In this document: piece by piece, positions 1 through 8,003 of the stretch
How the letters are laid out: the number at the start of each line of letters is the position of its first letter
How positions within the stretch are numbered: position 1 is the stretch's first letter
From: Deltaproteobacteria bacterium
GTDB lineage: Bacteria > Desulfobacterota > Syntrophobacteria > Syntrophobacterales > Syntrophobacteraceae
Length of the DNA: 32,444 bases
Assembly: GCA_021793275.1 (NCBI GenBank)
Contig: JAJYTC010000034.1
Location: 1 to 32,444 of the forward strand
Direction of reading: 5' to 3'
Translations under genes and position numbers: made by a program
Notes under the pieces: generated by a model
Told to the model about the DNA's origin: nothing
The model's input: only the letters and a program-made list of their open reading frames with translations
The model's database searches: none

Positions 1-82
1 GAAGTCAAGAGGTCTCTAAAAAACATGGCACTACATTGAGGCTTTGGACTATGGTCCTCCTGAAATTGCTGGTATTTTCTGA
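1..82 (+). other. possible 3' tail of an upstream gene
   Basis: Frame 2 is open from position 20 to a TGA at 80-82 and would read TWHYIEALDYGPPEIAGIF. Frame 1 gives a shorter tail ending at 37-39. Neither is recognisable, and a stop (TAA at 17-19) precedes the longer one, so it would need a frameshift to be a real gene end. I cannot say whether it is coding. Confidence 0.15.
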
Positions 83-172
83 CGCAGCAAGCGCTAAACG
101 ACCATTGTGGAGCTTAAAATGTTAAACTTGGGCTAGAATCAGGCTAAAATAAAGCGTAATGGAGGATACGCA

Positions 173-391
173 ATGAAAGACTATCACATCAACCTCTTCT
201 ACAGTGATGAAGATGACGGATACATCGCAGATATACCGGATTTGAGACACTGTTCCGCTTTCGGCTCTACCCCGGAGGACGCGCTGCGGGAAGTTCTAAA
301 AGCCAAAAAGGCATGGCTTGAGGCAGCACTCGAGCATGGAAAACCTATCCCCGAACCTCGTTACCGTCCTGTCATTTATCAGGTCGCATAA
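173..391 (+). CDS. HicB-family antitoxin-like protein, solitary
   Basis: A 72-aa protein with the pattern of the HicB fold: the N-terminal strand YHINLFYSDEDDGYIADIPD, the DLRHCSAFG turn, then the TPEDALREVLKAKKAWLEAA helix. HicB proteins neutralise the HicA mRNA-cleaving toxin and often repress their own promoter through a C-terminal DNA-binding domain. This version ends soon after the core fold (PIPEPRYRP) and has no visible HTH or ribbon-helix-helix extension. A strong ribosome site, GGAGG at 162-166, precedes the ATG. No HicA-like frame (small dsRBD-like protein with a GSHH motif) is present on either side, so it is either an orphan or its toxin lies beyond the left edge. Fold assignment is fairly sure; the role is inferred. 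Confidence 0.72.
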   Translation: MKDYHINLFYSDEDDGYIADIPDLRHCSAFGSTPEDALREVLKAKKAWLEAALEHGKPIPEPRYRPVIYQVA

Positions 392-496
392 GCCGCTGCC
401 GATTTTTGGTGAAATGAGCGCCGTTTTGTGAGCATCAACGTGTTTGCGGTCTGAGGCCAAATAGATGTCGGGACCATGGTCGGCTGGGCGGTTTGC

Positions 497-524
497 TTGC
501 AATTGCGGCCGCACTGATTATAAA
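497..524 (+). promoter_or_regulatory. candidate sigma70 promoter for phoU
   Basis: TTGCAA at 497-502, a 16-nt spacer, and TATAAA at 519-524, about 90 nt upstream of the phoU start. Found by eye only. No Pho-box-like direct repeat was recognised beside it. Confidence 0.35.
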
Positions 525-612
525 ATGGAACCTCGGATTTAACGACAAAAGATCCGCATTCGTAAATGCAGCCGTATTTACATGATTTCACTCGGTAAGG
601 GGGGCTTTCATA

Positions 613-1314
613 ATGAAAACTCCATTGGAAAAGGAATTGGAGAGGCTTCAGGATGAGCTGGTCGACCTCGGAGTGATGGTCGAACGCAGCTTGATCGATG
701 CGGTCGATATTCTTAGCCGGAAGCGAATCGAGGAGGCTAAGCGTCTGATCCAGGCCGATTCGGAGATAAATCGCAGACGCTATCAAATCGAATCCGATAC
801 CCTGGTTCTCATAGCCAGGCAGCAGCCTATGGCGAAAGACCTTCGGACCCTTGCGGCCATTCTGGAAATTGCCGCAGAGCTCGAAAGAATTGCCGATTAT
901 TCCAAAGGGATCGCAAAAATCGTGATCCAGCTCGGCTCAAAGCCCCTGCTAAAACCTCTGATCGATATTCCTAGAATGGCTGCGCTGGCATCCGACATGC
1001 TCCACAGAGCGCTCCTGTCATTCGTCGATAGAGATACCCGGGCCGCCTATTCGATACCTGGCGAAGACCAGCAGATTGACGACCTCTATAACCAGATATA
1101 CCGCGAACTCATGACTTACGTCCTCGCCGACCCGAGAAACATCGACGACGCGAGCCACCTCATGTGGGTTGCTCACAACCTGGAACGTTCGGCCGACCGC
1201 GTCGTCAACATCTGCGAACGCGTAATATTCACCGTAACCGGGGAACTGATCGAGTTCGACAGCATGCCCACGCTTAAATCCGGAAACTCCGGCGACGAGG
1301 CGGAATCTCAATAG
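613..1314 (+). CDS. phoU: PhoU phosphate signalling accessory protein
   Basis: PhoU is a cytoplasmic protein that links the PstSCAB phosphate transporter to the PhoR/PhoB two-component system and keeps both shut off when phosphate is plentiful. The 233-aa length fits the family. It has two consecutive three-helix PhoU domains, roughly residues 10-100 and 115-205. Each carries acidic metal-binding patterns, seen as ELERIADYSKGIAK in the first and NLERSADRVVNICERV in the second. An AAGGGG ribosome site precedes the ATG. No pst or phoB/phoR gene is in the window, so it is separated from its usual operon, or the operon lies to the left beyond the HicB gene. It converges with the thioredoxin reductase gene, whose 3' end is 82 nt away. 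Confidence 0.93.
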   Translation: MKTPLEKELERLQDELVDLGVMVERSLIDAVDILSRKRIEEAKRLIQADSEINRRRYQIESDTLVLIARQQPMAKDLRTLAAILEIAAELERIADYSKGIAKIVIQLGSKPLLKPLIDIPRMAALASDMLHRALLSFVDRDTRAAYSIPGEDQQIDDLYNQIYRELMTYVLADPRNIDDASHLMWVAHNLERSADRVVNICERVIFTVTGELIEFDSMPTLKSGNSGDEAESQ

Positions 1315-1395
1315 ATAAAAGAATTGGGCGCCCGCCCTCGCGCCGGCCATTAAGTGAACACTATCGCGGTTAGAGGCGGCGGACTTGCGCGACGG

Positions 1396-3048
1396 TCACA
1401 TTCTTGCGACACCGCTCTGCCTCCCCTGCTCGGAGGTCCAATAGGGATGAGCAAGGTCTTCGAACACGGACAGGGCGGCCTCGGTCCCCTGCCCCATGGC
1501 GGTCACTATCTGTTTGTAGCCCCCTTCCACGTCCCCGGCGGAATATATTCCCGGAATATTGGTTCTATGATGCGAATCATGCTTTATGAAACCCTCCGGT
1601 GAAAGTTCGACGCCCAGGGCTTTCGCAAGATCGACCGAAGGCTCATATCCGATCGCCACAAAGACTCCCTGCACGGGGAACGGGTAGACCTCGCCGGTCC
1701 TTTTGTTCTGTAAAACGACCTCTGCGACCCTTTCCTTGCCCCTGATCTCGAGGACTTCGGTATCCCAGAGGACCTCGATGTTGTTGGAAAAGATATTTTT
1801 GGCCAGGTGCTCCTGTGCCCTCAGGGTATTTCGCCTGTGCACAAGGACGGTCTGTACGCCGATGTTATAGAGATGCAGCGCTTCGGTTACCGCGCTGTTG
1901 CCCCCTCCAACCACGATTACCTTCTTGTTTTTGAATAACGGACCGTCACAGGTCGCGCAGTAGCTTACTCCCCGCCCCATGAAGTTCATCTCGCCGGGGA
2001 CCCCGAGTCTTTTGTAATTGGCGCCGGTAGCGAGTATAAGGGCCCTGGCAGTGAATCTTCTCCTGCTCGTGCGCACTTCTATCCTCGGGCCGGATTGAAT
2101 CTCTACCACTTCTTCTCCCTGGAATATCTGCACATATTCCAGGGCATGGCTCACCAAAATATCGACGAGCGTTTTTCCGGGCACCCTCGCAAACCCCGGA
2201 TAGTTCTCCACAATGGGAGTTGTGGCCACCTGGCCTCCGAGCGGTCCGCGTTCGATCACGGCGGTCCTCAGTCCGCTGCGCACCGTGTAAATCCCTGCAG
2301 CAAGCCCTGCCGGACCGCCCCCGACGATAACGACATCCGTTTCGACTAATTCTGCGTCGGTCTCCGGGATGAAGACGGTCTGCTGTTCGAGCTTGTCGAG
2401 CGAGAGGGCAAACAATTCTTCGGCCTGCGCCCCGTGGGCAATGAGAACATCGTTTGCAAAGACTTGCGGGACGCTGAACGCAGAATACCGATTCGCCGTT
2501 TCCTGGTTTGACTGGATATCGATTATTTCCACCGATGCGATATCCGGCCTCTCGATGGCCGTCTTGACCGCGTTGATCGCCTGCTCGGGACAATAAGGAC
2601 AGGTCGGACTGACAAAAACCTTGATTTCCCTTCTCGAACCGATCCTTTTGATGACCTTGAGCGCCTGCTCGCTCATATTGCCCGTACGAAACCCGATAAG
2701 CAGCATCATCCCGACCAGCGTCCTGGCCTCCTCGCCGTACGGGACCCCAAGATACCTTATCGAATAACGATCCGGGTCGAAAATGAGCGTCGGACCGCTG
2801 GTCACATTTCGCTTGCCCGCCTCCTCACTTTTCAAATCGAACTCGCTAAACACTACCTTACTCGATATTTTGCTGAAACTTTTTAGCAGTTCCCGAGCGG
2901 CCATGTTGAGGGCATCGTTACCGCCCTTCTCGGTAAAGAGCATCACGGGGACCTCATTGGGAAGCGCATCGAATGCGACCCTGAGGTTTTTCTCGACTTG
3001 AGCGCCCCAAGAAGAACTCTGCTGTCTTTCAGGTTTCTTTTCCGCCAT
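1396..3048 (-). CDS. AhpF-like thioredoxin-disulfide reductase with N-terminal double thioredoxin fold
   Basis: A 550-aa flavoprotein that should pass electrons from NAD(P)H through FAD and a CxxC pair to a second CxxC on its own N-terminal domain. Residues about 1-230 form two thioredoxin-like folds; only the second keeps the redox pair (CPYC, residues 150-153), as in AhpF. Residues about 238-550 are a TrxB module: FAD site VIVGGGPAGLAAG, redox CATC at 364-367, NAD(P)H site VVGGGNSAVTEA and C-terminal SAGDVEGG. The start at 3048 is chosen because MAEKKPERQ follows a purine-rich GAGGGGG ribosome site; the frame is open 51 nt further upstream. No AhpC peroxiredoxin lies beside it, so the partner is unknown: it may serve a distant peroxiredoxin or act as a general disulfide reductase. 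Confidence 0.88.
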   Translation of the reverse strand: MAEKKPERQQSSSWGAQVEKNLRVAFDALPNEVPVMLFTEKGGNDALNMAARELLKSFSKISSKVVFSEFDLKSEEAGKRNVTSGPTLIFDPDRYSIRYLGVPYGEEARTLVGMMLLIGFRTGNMSEQALKVIKRIGSRREIKVFVSPTCPYCPEQAINAVKTAIERPDIASVEIIDIQSNQETANRYSAFSVPQVFANDVLIAHGAQAEELFALSLDKLEQQTVFIPETDAELVETDVVIVGGGPAGLAAGIYTVRSGLRTAVIERGPLGGQVATTPIVENYPGFARVPGKTLVDILVSHALEYVQIFQGEEVVEIQSGPRIEVRTSRRRFTARALILATGANYKRLGVPGEMNFMGRGVSYCATCDGPLFKNKKVIVVGGGNSAVTEALHLYNIGVQTVLVHRRNTLRAQEHLAKNIFSNNIEVLWDTEVLEIRGKERVAEVVLQNKRTGEVYPFPVQGVFVAIGYEPSVDLAKALGVELSPEGFIKHDSHHRTNIPGIYSAGDVEGGYKQIVTAMGQGTEAALSVFEDLAHPYWTSEQGRQSGVARM

Positions 3049-3433
3049 TTTTCCCCCTCTTCCAACTTTGACCAGACAGTTCGTTGCTATCCAAAACACA
3101 TCAACTTAGTAATGTAAGCACTATTTTTTCCCATCCCACATTTTCTCCCGAGCCGGGATCACCTTTTCGCTCCAAACCCGATACACAGCCCAGTGGCTTG
3201 AAATCCAGTCTCGATTCGTTTGCACGGCGTAACCGTTTTTCCCCGATTGTTTGGCGGATGAGCGAGCGGAGTTTTCGGCTGAAGACCAGGGAAGCGGCAA
3301 TGCAAAAAATATGTCCGGTGGACGGGTAAATAGTCTACCCGCAAGCGCATTGTTCTAAGGATGGAGAAGCTGGCCCCCCTGGCTCGACCCGGCAGGCCGA
3401 AGATAAGTCAATTCGACAGTTTTCTCCGTCAGG
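3049..3433. other. intergenic, no gene seen
   Basis: Separates the reductase and cysS, both on the minus strand. Short frames here have no ribosome site and no recognisable protein. A weak hairpin (CGGGTA and TACCCG arms, about 3323-3342) has no T-run. The region presumably carries the reductase promoter and the end of the cysS transcript. Confidence 0.5.
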
Positions 3434-4933
3434 TCAGCCGACTGGAGGCTGAAGACTTACCCGCCATTTGGTTCCTTCGGGAAAGTCTTCAAGTTGGATA
3501 CGTTTTTCTTCGAGCTCCTTCCTGATTCGGTCGGCTTCGGCAAAATTTTTTTCAAGCCGGGCCTTGTGCCGCAGTGCGATCAGGTCGTTCAGCTCTTCTT
3601 CGGTTACGCCGCTCGTCTTCAATTTAAGCTTCCTCTGGCGGTCAAAAAAGACTTCCGGCTCCAGCATCAGAAGCCCCATTACCCGACAGTGCTTCAAAAG
3701 AGAATCTGCCGCGAGCGCGGCAAGCCGTGCGGCGGGACCTTTGAGGTTTTTCCTGCCGAATTTATCGAGGAAGCGCTGAAGATTTCTCTGGAGCGCAAAA
3801 ATATAGCCCACGGCCTGGGCTGTATTGAAGTCGTTGTTCATGGCTTCGGCAAACAAGGCCGGAAGCGACTCCCACTTCTCATACAGCTCGACATCCTGCT
3901 TTTTCAGGACATCATCCGGATAATCCGCGCCCCCGTCTTTGGCAGTTCTTTCCAGGGCGGTTTCAACAGTGGAGTAGAGGCGTTCGAGTCCTCGCTCGGC
4001 TTCCCCGACGGTTTCGTCGCAAAAATCGACCGGGCTCCTGTAATGCTTGCTTATAACGAAAAGCCTGAGCGATTCAGGGTGCACACATTCGAGCACGTCG
4101 CGGATCGTGACAAAATTTCCAAGCGACTTGGACATTTTCTCGTTGTTGATATTAACGAATCCGTTGTGGACCCAGTAATGGGCAAAAGGCGCATCGAAGG
4201 CCGCTTCGGCTTGCGCAATTTCGTTTTCGTGATGAGGAAAGACCAGGTCTTTACCGCCCCCATGCACGTCGAAGGTGGTCCCGAGGTATTTTGTCGCCAT
4301 GGCGGAACACTCGATATGCCAGCCCGGCCTGCCGGGCCCCCAGGGGCTTTCCCAGGCCGGCTCCCCCGGCTTGCTGCCTTTCCAGAGAACAAAATCCAGC
4401 GGATTGCTCTTGTTTTCATCCACCTCGACCCTTGCGCCCGCCACCATATCTTCAAGCTCTCGCCCCGAAAGCCTCCCGTAGCCGGAGAACCGCTCAACGC
4501 TGAAATAGACGTCAGTTCCGGCCTTGTATGCCACGCCCTTTTCCACCAAGGTGCGGATTATCCCGATCATTTCGGGAATGTGTTCGGTTGCAAGCGGCTC
4601 CATGGTGGGGGGCAAAAGCCCCAGGGCTTCCATATCCTCGTGGAAGGTCCGGATAAAACGCTCGGCGATCGTGCGGTAATCGACTCCCTCGGCAGTCGCG
4701 CGCCGCAGGATTTTGTCATCGATGTCCGTAAAGTTGCGCACGTAGGAAACCTCATAGCCGAGGCTCATCAGAAAGCGGTATATAACATCGAAGACAATGG
4801 CGGAGCGCGCATGTCCAATATGGCACAAATCGTAGACGGTGATCCCGCACACGTACATTTTGACCCTGCCGGGTTCCAAAGGGACGAATTCCTCCTTTTT
4901 GCCCGTCAGAGTGTTATATATCTGCAACGCCAT
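3434..4933 (-). CDS. cysS: cysteinyl-tRNA synthetase
   Basis: Class I aminoacyl-tRNA synthetase that charges tRNA-Cys in the cytoplasm. The HIGH signature lies at about residues 38-41 (CHIGHARS) and KMSKS at about 266-270. Zinc ligands are visible as the early MYVCGIT cysteine, the WHIECSAM cysteine and the PHHENE histidine/glutamate group. The 499-aa length is a little above the usual 460-480. The start at 4933 (MALQIYNTLTG) is preferred over the 15-codon-longer frame because a GAGGGG ribosome site lies before it and the family begins here. It sits 71 nt downstream of ispF on the same strand, with a heptamer repeat in the gap, so it is probably the last gene of an ispD-ispF-cysS unit. Confidence 0.97.
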   Translation of the reverse strand: MALQIYNTLTGKKEEFVPLEPGRVKMYVCGITVYDLCHIGHARSAIVFDVIYRFLMSLGYEVSYVRNFTDIDDKILRRATAEGVDYRTIAERFIRTFHEDMEALGLLPPTMEPLATEHIPEMIGIIRTLVEKGVAYKAGTDVYFSVERFSGYGRLSGRELEDMVAGARVEVDENKSNPLDFVLWKGSKPGEPAWESPWGPGRPGWHIECSAMATKYLGTTFDVHGGGKDLVFPHHENEIAQAEAAFDAPFAHYWVHNGFVNINNEKMSKSLGNFVTIRDVLECVHPESLRLFVISKHYRSPVDFCDETVGEAERGLERLYSTVETALERTAKDGGADYPDDVLKKQDVELYEKWESLPALFAEAMNNDFNTAQAVGYIFALQRNLQRFLDKFGRKNLKGPAARLAALAADSLLKHCRVMGLLMLEPEVFFDRQRKLKLKTSGVTEEELNDLIALRHKARLEKNFAEADRIRKELEEKRIQLEDFPEGTKWRVSLQPPVG

Positions 4934-4974
4934 TGCCGCCGGTCCCCTCAAAAGAGTGATGAGAAAAATCCTGC

Positions 4975-5002
4975 TCACTCTTCACTGTTCACTCTTCACT
5001 GT
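4975..5002. repeat. four-unit heptamer tandem repeat
   Basis: Units TCACTCT, TCACTGT, TCACTCT, TCACTGT occupy 4975-4981, 4982-4988, 4989-4995 and 4996-5002. They alternate at one base, so the true period may be 14. The repeat fills most of the ispF-cysS gap and ends 2 nt before the ispF stop codon. Confidence 0.9.
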
Positions 5003-5004
5003 AA

Positions 5005-5511
5005 TCACACCTCCACAAGAGGCTCCATCCGCCGCTCCGCCGACTCTTCCACCAGCGCAACGGCATATGCTGCTATACCTTCCTCACGGCCCGCAAAACC
5101 CAGTGTCTCCGTCGTCTTGGCTTTTATATTGACACAACCGGGGTTGAGCCCCAACCGGCTGGAAATCCTCTCGACCATACGCGGGATGAAAGGTGCAAGC
5201 CTGGGCCTCTGGGCCACGATGGTCGAGTCGATGTTTTTCAACTTAAACCCTTGCCCCTTAATAAGCTCGAAAGTCCTGACCAACAGAACCAGGCTCGATA
5301 CATCTTTAAACTCCGGATCGGTATCCGGGAAATGAACGCCAATGTCGCCCAGAGCTGCGGCCCCGATCATGGCGTCGCATATGGCATGCAGAAGCACATC
5401 GGCATCCGAGTGGCCAAGAAGCCCGCGTTCGTATTCGATTTCAATCCCGCCAAGGACAAGAGGCCTCCCCGGCACAAGCTTGTGGACGTCATAGCCGAAG
5501 CCTACCCGCAT
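5005..5511 (-). CDS. ispF: 2-C-methyl-D-erythritol 2,4-cyclodiphosphate synthase
   Basis: Fifth enzyme of the MEP isoprenoid pathway: it cyclises CDP-methylerythritol 2-phosphate to the 2,4-cyclodiphosphate with release of CMP. The N-terminal GFGYDVHKL holds the metal-binding D-x-H pair; [18 protein letters not shown] holds the third metal histidine and the conserved HSDAD run. The C-terminal [18 protein letters not shown] is the CMP-pocket segment. At 168 aa it is slightly longer than typical (about 157-160), the extra being the tail [15 protein letters not shown]. The start at 5511 is set by the MRVGFGYDV family start and by a TGATG junction, in which the last base of the ispD stop is the first base of this ATG, implying translational coupling. 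IspD and IspF are adjacent or fused in many bacteria. Confidence 0.96.
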   Translation of the reverse strand: MRVGFGYDVHKLVPGRPLVLGGIEIEYERGLLGHSDADVLLHAICDAMIGAAALGDIGVHFPDTDPEFKDVSSLVLLVRTFELIKGQGFKLKNIDSTIVAQRPRLAPFIPRMVERISSRLGLNPGCVNIKAKTTETLGFAGREEGIAAYAVALVEESAERRMEPLVEV

Positions 5512-6227
5512 CACCGCCTCCCCGATCCAATCACCGAAAGATACCACTCAGCCCACCGCAGGTCTTCGGGCGAGGTCACCTTGATATTGGTGCGCTCCCC
5601 CTCAACGATCGACACGGCAGAGCCCACACGTTCGACGAAAGAGGCGTCATCGGTCCCGGTCCACCCTTCCGAGACAGCCCTTTTATAAGCCTCCGTAACG
5701 ATCTGCTTACGAAAAACCTGGGGCGTTTGCACAAGGTAGACCTCATCTCTCGAAAGGGTCTGCCGTACTATACCGTCGCCGACAAGCTTGACCGTGTCGG
5801 TCGAAGGCACGGCCGCTATACAGGCCCCCGTCGCCCTCGCGCCTTCCCAAACCGCCTTGATAAGGCCGGGCGAGGCGAAGGGGCGCACGGCGTCATGAAT
5901 CATCACCCACTCGCACTCCTCGGGCAGCATCCCGAGCCCGTTATAAACGCTGTCGCTTCGCTCCTTGCCGCCCGCCGCTATGGAAACTTCAGGCAGCAGG
6001 CTCGACTCCTGCCCGCAACGCCACTCCGTCACCAGTTCCCGAACCTTGTCCACGTACCCTTGCGCAACTACCAGGAGAATCATCGACACAAACGGCAGCT
6101 TCGAAAGAGCGCTCAACGTATGAGACAATATAGGCCTTCCGGCCAGATTCAAAAACTGTTTGGGTACGGTCCCCCCCATCCTGACGCCGCTCCCGGCGGC
6201 GGGCACAATCGCGCACGTTTTATTCAT
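5511..6227 (-). CDS. ispD: 2-C-methyl-D-erythritol 4-phosphate cytidylyltransferase
   Basis: Third MEP-pathway enzyme, joining CTP and methylerythritol 4-phosphate to CDP-methylerythritol. The nucleotide-binding loop [13 protein letters not shown] and the PKQF segment are near the N-terminus, followed by HDAVRPF and a late TDDASFVER. The frame is open another 50 codons upstream, but that part runs into the RNase P RNA, and the family begins at [12 protein letters not shown], so 6227 is used (238 aa). The ribosome site there is weak (TTGGAT just before the ATG). The only DNA between the rnpB 3' end and this start is about 32 nt, so read-through from the rnpB promoter could supply the transcript. 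Confidence 0.96.
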   Translation of the reverse strand: MNKTCAIVPAAGSGVRMGGTVPKQFLNLAGRPILSHTLSALSKLPFVSMILLVVAQGYVDKVRELVTEWRCGQESSLLPEVSIAAGGKERSDSVYNGLGMLPEECEWVMIHDAVRPFASPGLIKAVWEGARATGACIAAVPSTDTVKLVGDGIVRQTLSRDEVYLVQTPQVFRKQIVTEAYKRAVSEGWTGTDDASFVERVGSAVSIVEGERTNIKVTSPEDLRWAEWYLSVIGSGRR

Positions 6228-6259
6228 GATCCAAGACAACCAGCTTAAGAAAATTAAAG

Positions 6260-6644
6260 GATCCGGAGCAGGGCATAAGCCGGGTTCTGTTCCCCGAACG
6301 CCCGAAGACGAACGAGGCATGATCATTCCTCTAGCCCCGCCGTTACCGGCGGGATCAAGCGACCAACCCGAGAGCATCGGACGGGCAGCCCTCGAACGCT
6401 CTCCTATTCGGTCTTGCTCCAGGTGGGGTTTGCCTGGCTCCCGATGTCGCCACCGGGACCGGTGAGCTCTTACCTCACCGTTTCACCCTTACCCCTCGCG
6501 CAAGCGCGAAAGGCGGTCTGCTTTCTGTTGCGCTTTCCTCCTCGTCGCCGAGACTGGGAGTTACCCAGCACCTTGCCCTATGGAGCCCGGACTTTCCTCC
6601 AGCCGCTCTAAGGCGGCAGGCGATCATCCGCCCTGCTCCGGATC
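6260..6644 (-). ncRNA. rnpB: RNase P RNA, bacterial type A
   Basis: Catalytic RNA that removes 5' leaders from precursor tRNAs, with the RnpA protein as partner (not in this window). On the minus strand the 5' part contains the conserved P4 half GAGGAAAGTCCGGGCTCC and the 3' part the matching ACAGAACCCGGCTTA. The two ends pair perfectly over 15 bp as helix P1 (6630-6644 with 6260-6274). Length is about 385 nt, normal for type A. Ends are set by P1 and may be off by a few bases. A T-rich stretch follows the 3' side of P1, so P1 plus that tract may act as a weak terminator ahead of ispD. A good promoter lies immediately upstream. Confidence 0.96.
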
Positions 6645-6655
6645 ACTTCTTTGGT

Positions 6656-6683
6656 GTATTAAGCGCACTCACTTTCTTCTCAA
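6656..6683 (-). promoter_or_regulatory. sigma70 promoter for rnpB
   Basis: Reading the minus strand: TTGAGA (6683-6678), a 16-nt spacer, TAATAC (6661-6656). A start about 7-10 nt further on coincides with the 5' end of RNase P RNA predicted from helix P1. Confidence 0.65.
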
Positions 6684-6718
6684 TCACTATCAATAAACAT
6701 CTTAACAGATTTGCAGCG

Positions 6719-7420
6719 TTATGCAAACGCTCGCACCTCCTTCTCGGCCTGAGAGGTGATTTCATTCAAAGTCCGCTCGAGTTGGACCCTGTATTTTTCG
6801 ATTGCAACGGACGAAGCGTTGCGTTCTACCCATATCAAGGGTCCATAGGACACCGCTACCCTGGAAAAAGGCATCGGGAGCACCGTTTTGTCCCAGGTTG
6901 GCAACCGCCAGCACCTGTCGGCGGCGACGCTTACAGGTATGATCGGAGAACCGGAATACATAGCCAGGACCAGGAGCCCTTTTTGGGCAATTTGCGCCGG
7001 CCCCTGAGACCCATCTGCCACAAACCCGCCTCCCGGACTTTTCTTGAAGGCCGAAATCATGCTCTTTAACGCTGCTGCCCCCCCTTTTCTCGGTGAGCCG
7101 CGAAAAGCGAAAAACCCTAGACCTTGCGCCATCCTGGCGGCAAACTCCCCGTCCCGGCTGCGGCTGGTTATAGTCAGGTAGCCATTATCACGAAAAACGT
7201 AGAGGATGGTCGGGTACGAGAAATGCCAGAAGGCGGCGATTATGGGCGCTTTCACCTTGTACCCGCGCAGCAGGTTTTCCTCCCCCACGTTTACGAACCG
7301 GCAGGTCCGGTGAAGAAGCCTTAGACCTGCAGCGGCAAGGCGAGGCAAAACCGGAGCAAGGGCCGCAATATTGCGGCGATTTTTCGGCTTATCGTGTATA
7401 TTTGAAATCCAGGCAACCAT
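6719..7420 (-). CDS. DUF374 lysophospholipid acyltransferase-family protein
   Basis: A 233-aa protein of the DUF374 group, related to acyltransferases that act on lipid A or lysophospholipids. Seen: the AFWHFSYPTILY segment with the FWH start of the family, then GGGFVADGSQGPAQIAQKGLL and GSPIIPVSVAA, which match the family's DGPRGP and GxPIxPV blocks. The N-terminus is hydrophobic, compatible with inner-membrane association. The longer frame to 7474 would overlap the divergent aroK start; MVAWISNIHD at 7420 is preferred, though its ribosome site is weak. In related bacteria such genes sit beside lpxB, msbA or waaA, so a role in envelope lipid assembly is plausible. The exact acceptor cannot be told from sequence. 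Confidence 0.8.
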   Translation of the reverse strand: MVAWISNIHDKPKNRRNIAALAPVLPRLAAAGLRLLHRTCRFVNVGEENLLRGYKVKAPIIAAFWHFSYPTILYVFRDNGYLTITSRSRDGEFAARMAQGLGFFAFRGSPRKGGAAALKSMISAFKKSPGGGFVADGSQGPAQIAQKGLLVLAMYSGSPIIPVSVAADRCWRLPTWDKTVLPMPFSRVAVSYGPLIWVERNASSVAIEKYRVQLERTLNEITSQAEKEVRAFA

Positions 7421-7452
7421 AATGCTCTGCAACGTATGGACAAGTGTGAAAA

Positions 7453-7998
7453 ATGAAACAGCGCAATATAGCACTTATTGGATTTCGTGCAACCGGCAAG
7501 AGCACGGTAGGAGAAATTCTCGCCCTCAAGCTGGGCCGCAGCTTCATCGATATGGATCGCCGCCTTGTCCAGGATGCCGGCCGCGACGTAGCCTCGTGGG
7601 TTGAACAGCACGGATGGGGTTCTTTCAGAAGGGCCGAATCAGGTCTTCTGGAGGTCATTCGCCAGCGGGAAGGTCTTGTAGTCGCCACCGGGGGCGGAAT
7701 CGTCCTCGACCCGCTCAATCGCCAAACGCTCCGGGAGGATTTTTTCACCGTCTGGCTCAAAGCGACACAGCAAACGATTTACGCTCGATTGAGCTCGGAT
7801 CCCGACTCGCCGCTCACTCGCCCCGCCCTTTCCTGCCTGCCCCCCGGTGAGGAAATCGGGAAAATCCTTTCCGAACGCGACCCGCTCTACTCGCAGGTCG
7901 CCAATATTGTCATCGACACCGAAGGAAAACCGCCTATGCAAATTGCCGAGGAGATCGCGGCCCTGTCGCGGCGATTTACAGGATTTACAGGATTTTGA
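7453..7998 (+). CDS. aroK: shikimate kinase
   Basis: Phosphorylates shikimate at the 3-hydroxyl with ATP, the fifth step of the chorismate pathway. The 181-aa protein has a P-loop GFRATGKST (alanine where most have glycine), the shikimate-binding DMDRRL and FRRAES, and the ATGGGIV block. The lid region LTRPALSC follows. It is one of the few plus-strand genes in the housekeeping block, diverging from the DUF374 gene and converging with lpxB, whose stop lies 5 bp away. The last nine codons are made by a 9-bp repeat that yields the tail FTGFTGF, absent from normal shikimate kinases and probably a later addition. AroK and AroL cannot be told apart by sequence alone. Confidence 0.93.
   Translation: MKQRNIALIGFRATGKSTVGEILALKLGRSFIDMDRRLVQDAGRDVASWVEQHGWGSFRRAESGLLEVIRQREGLVVATGGGIVLDPLNRQTLREDFFTVWLKATQQTIYARLSSDPDSPLTRPALSCLPPGEEIGKILSERDPLYSQVANIVIDTEGKPPMQIAEEIAALSRRFTGFTGF
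7973..7996. repeat. 9-bp tandem repeat extending the aroK 3' end
   Basis: GATTTACAG at 7973-7981 and 7982-7990, then a partial GATTTT. The unit is one base off the GTTTACAG unit of the array at 24535-24695. Confidence 0.85.
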
Positions 7999-8003
7999 AT
8001 TAC

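Noticed and set aside
3494-5335. 613-codon plus-strand frame antisense to cysS and ispF
   Set aside because: It mirrors the high-GC coding strand of two certain genes, has no ribosome site and encodes no recognisable domain.
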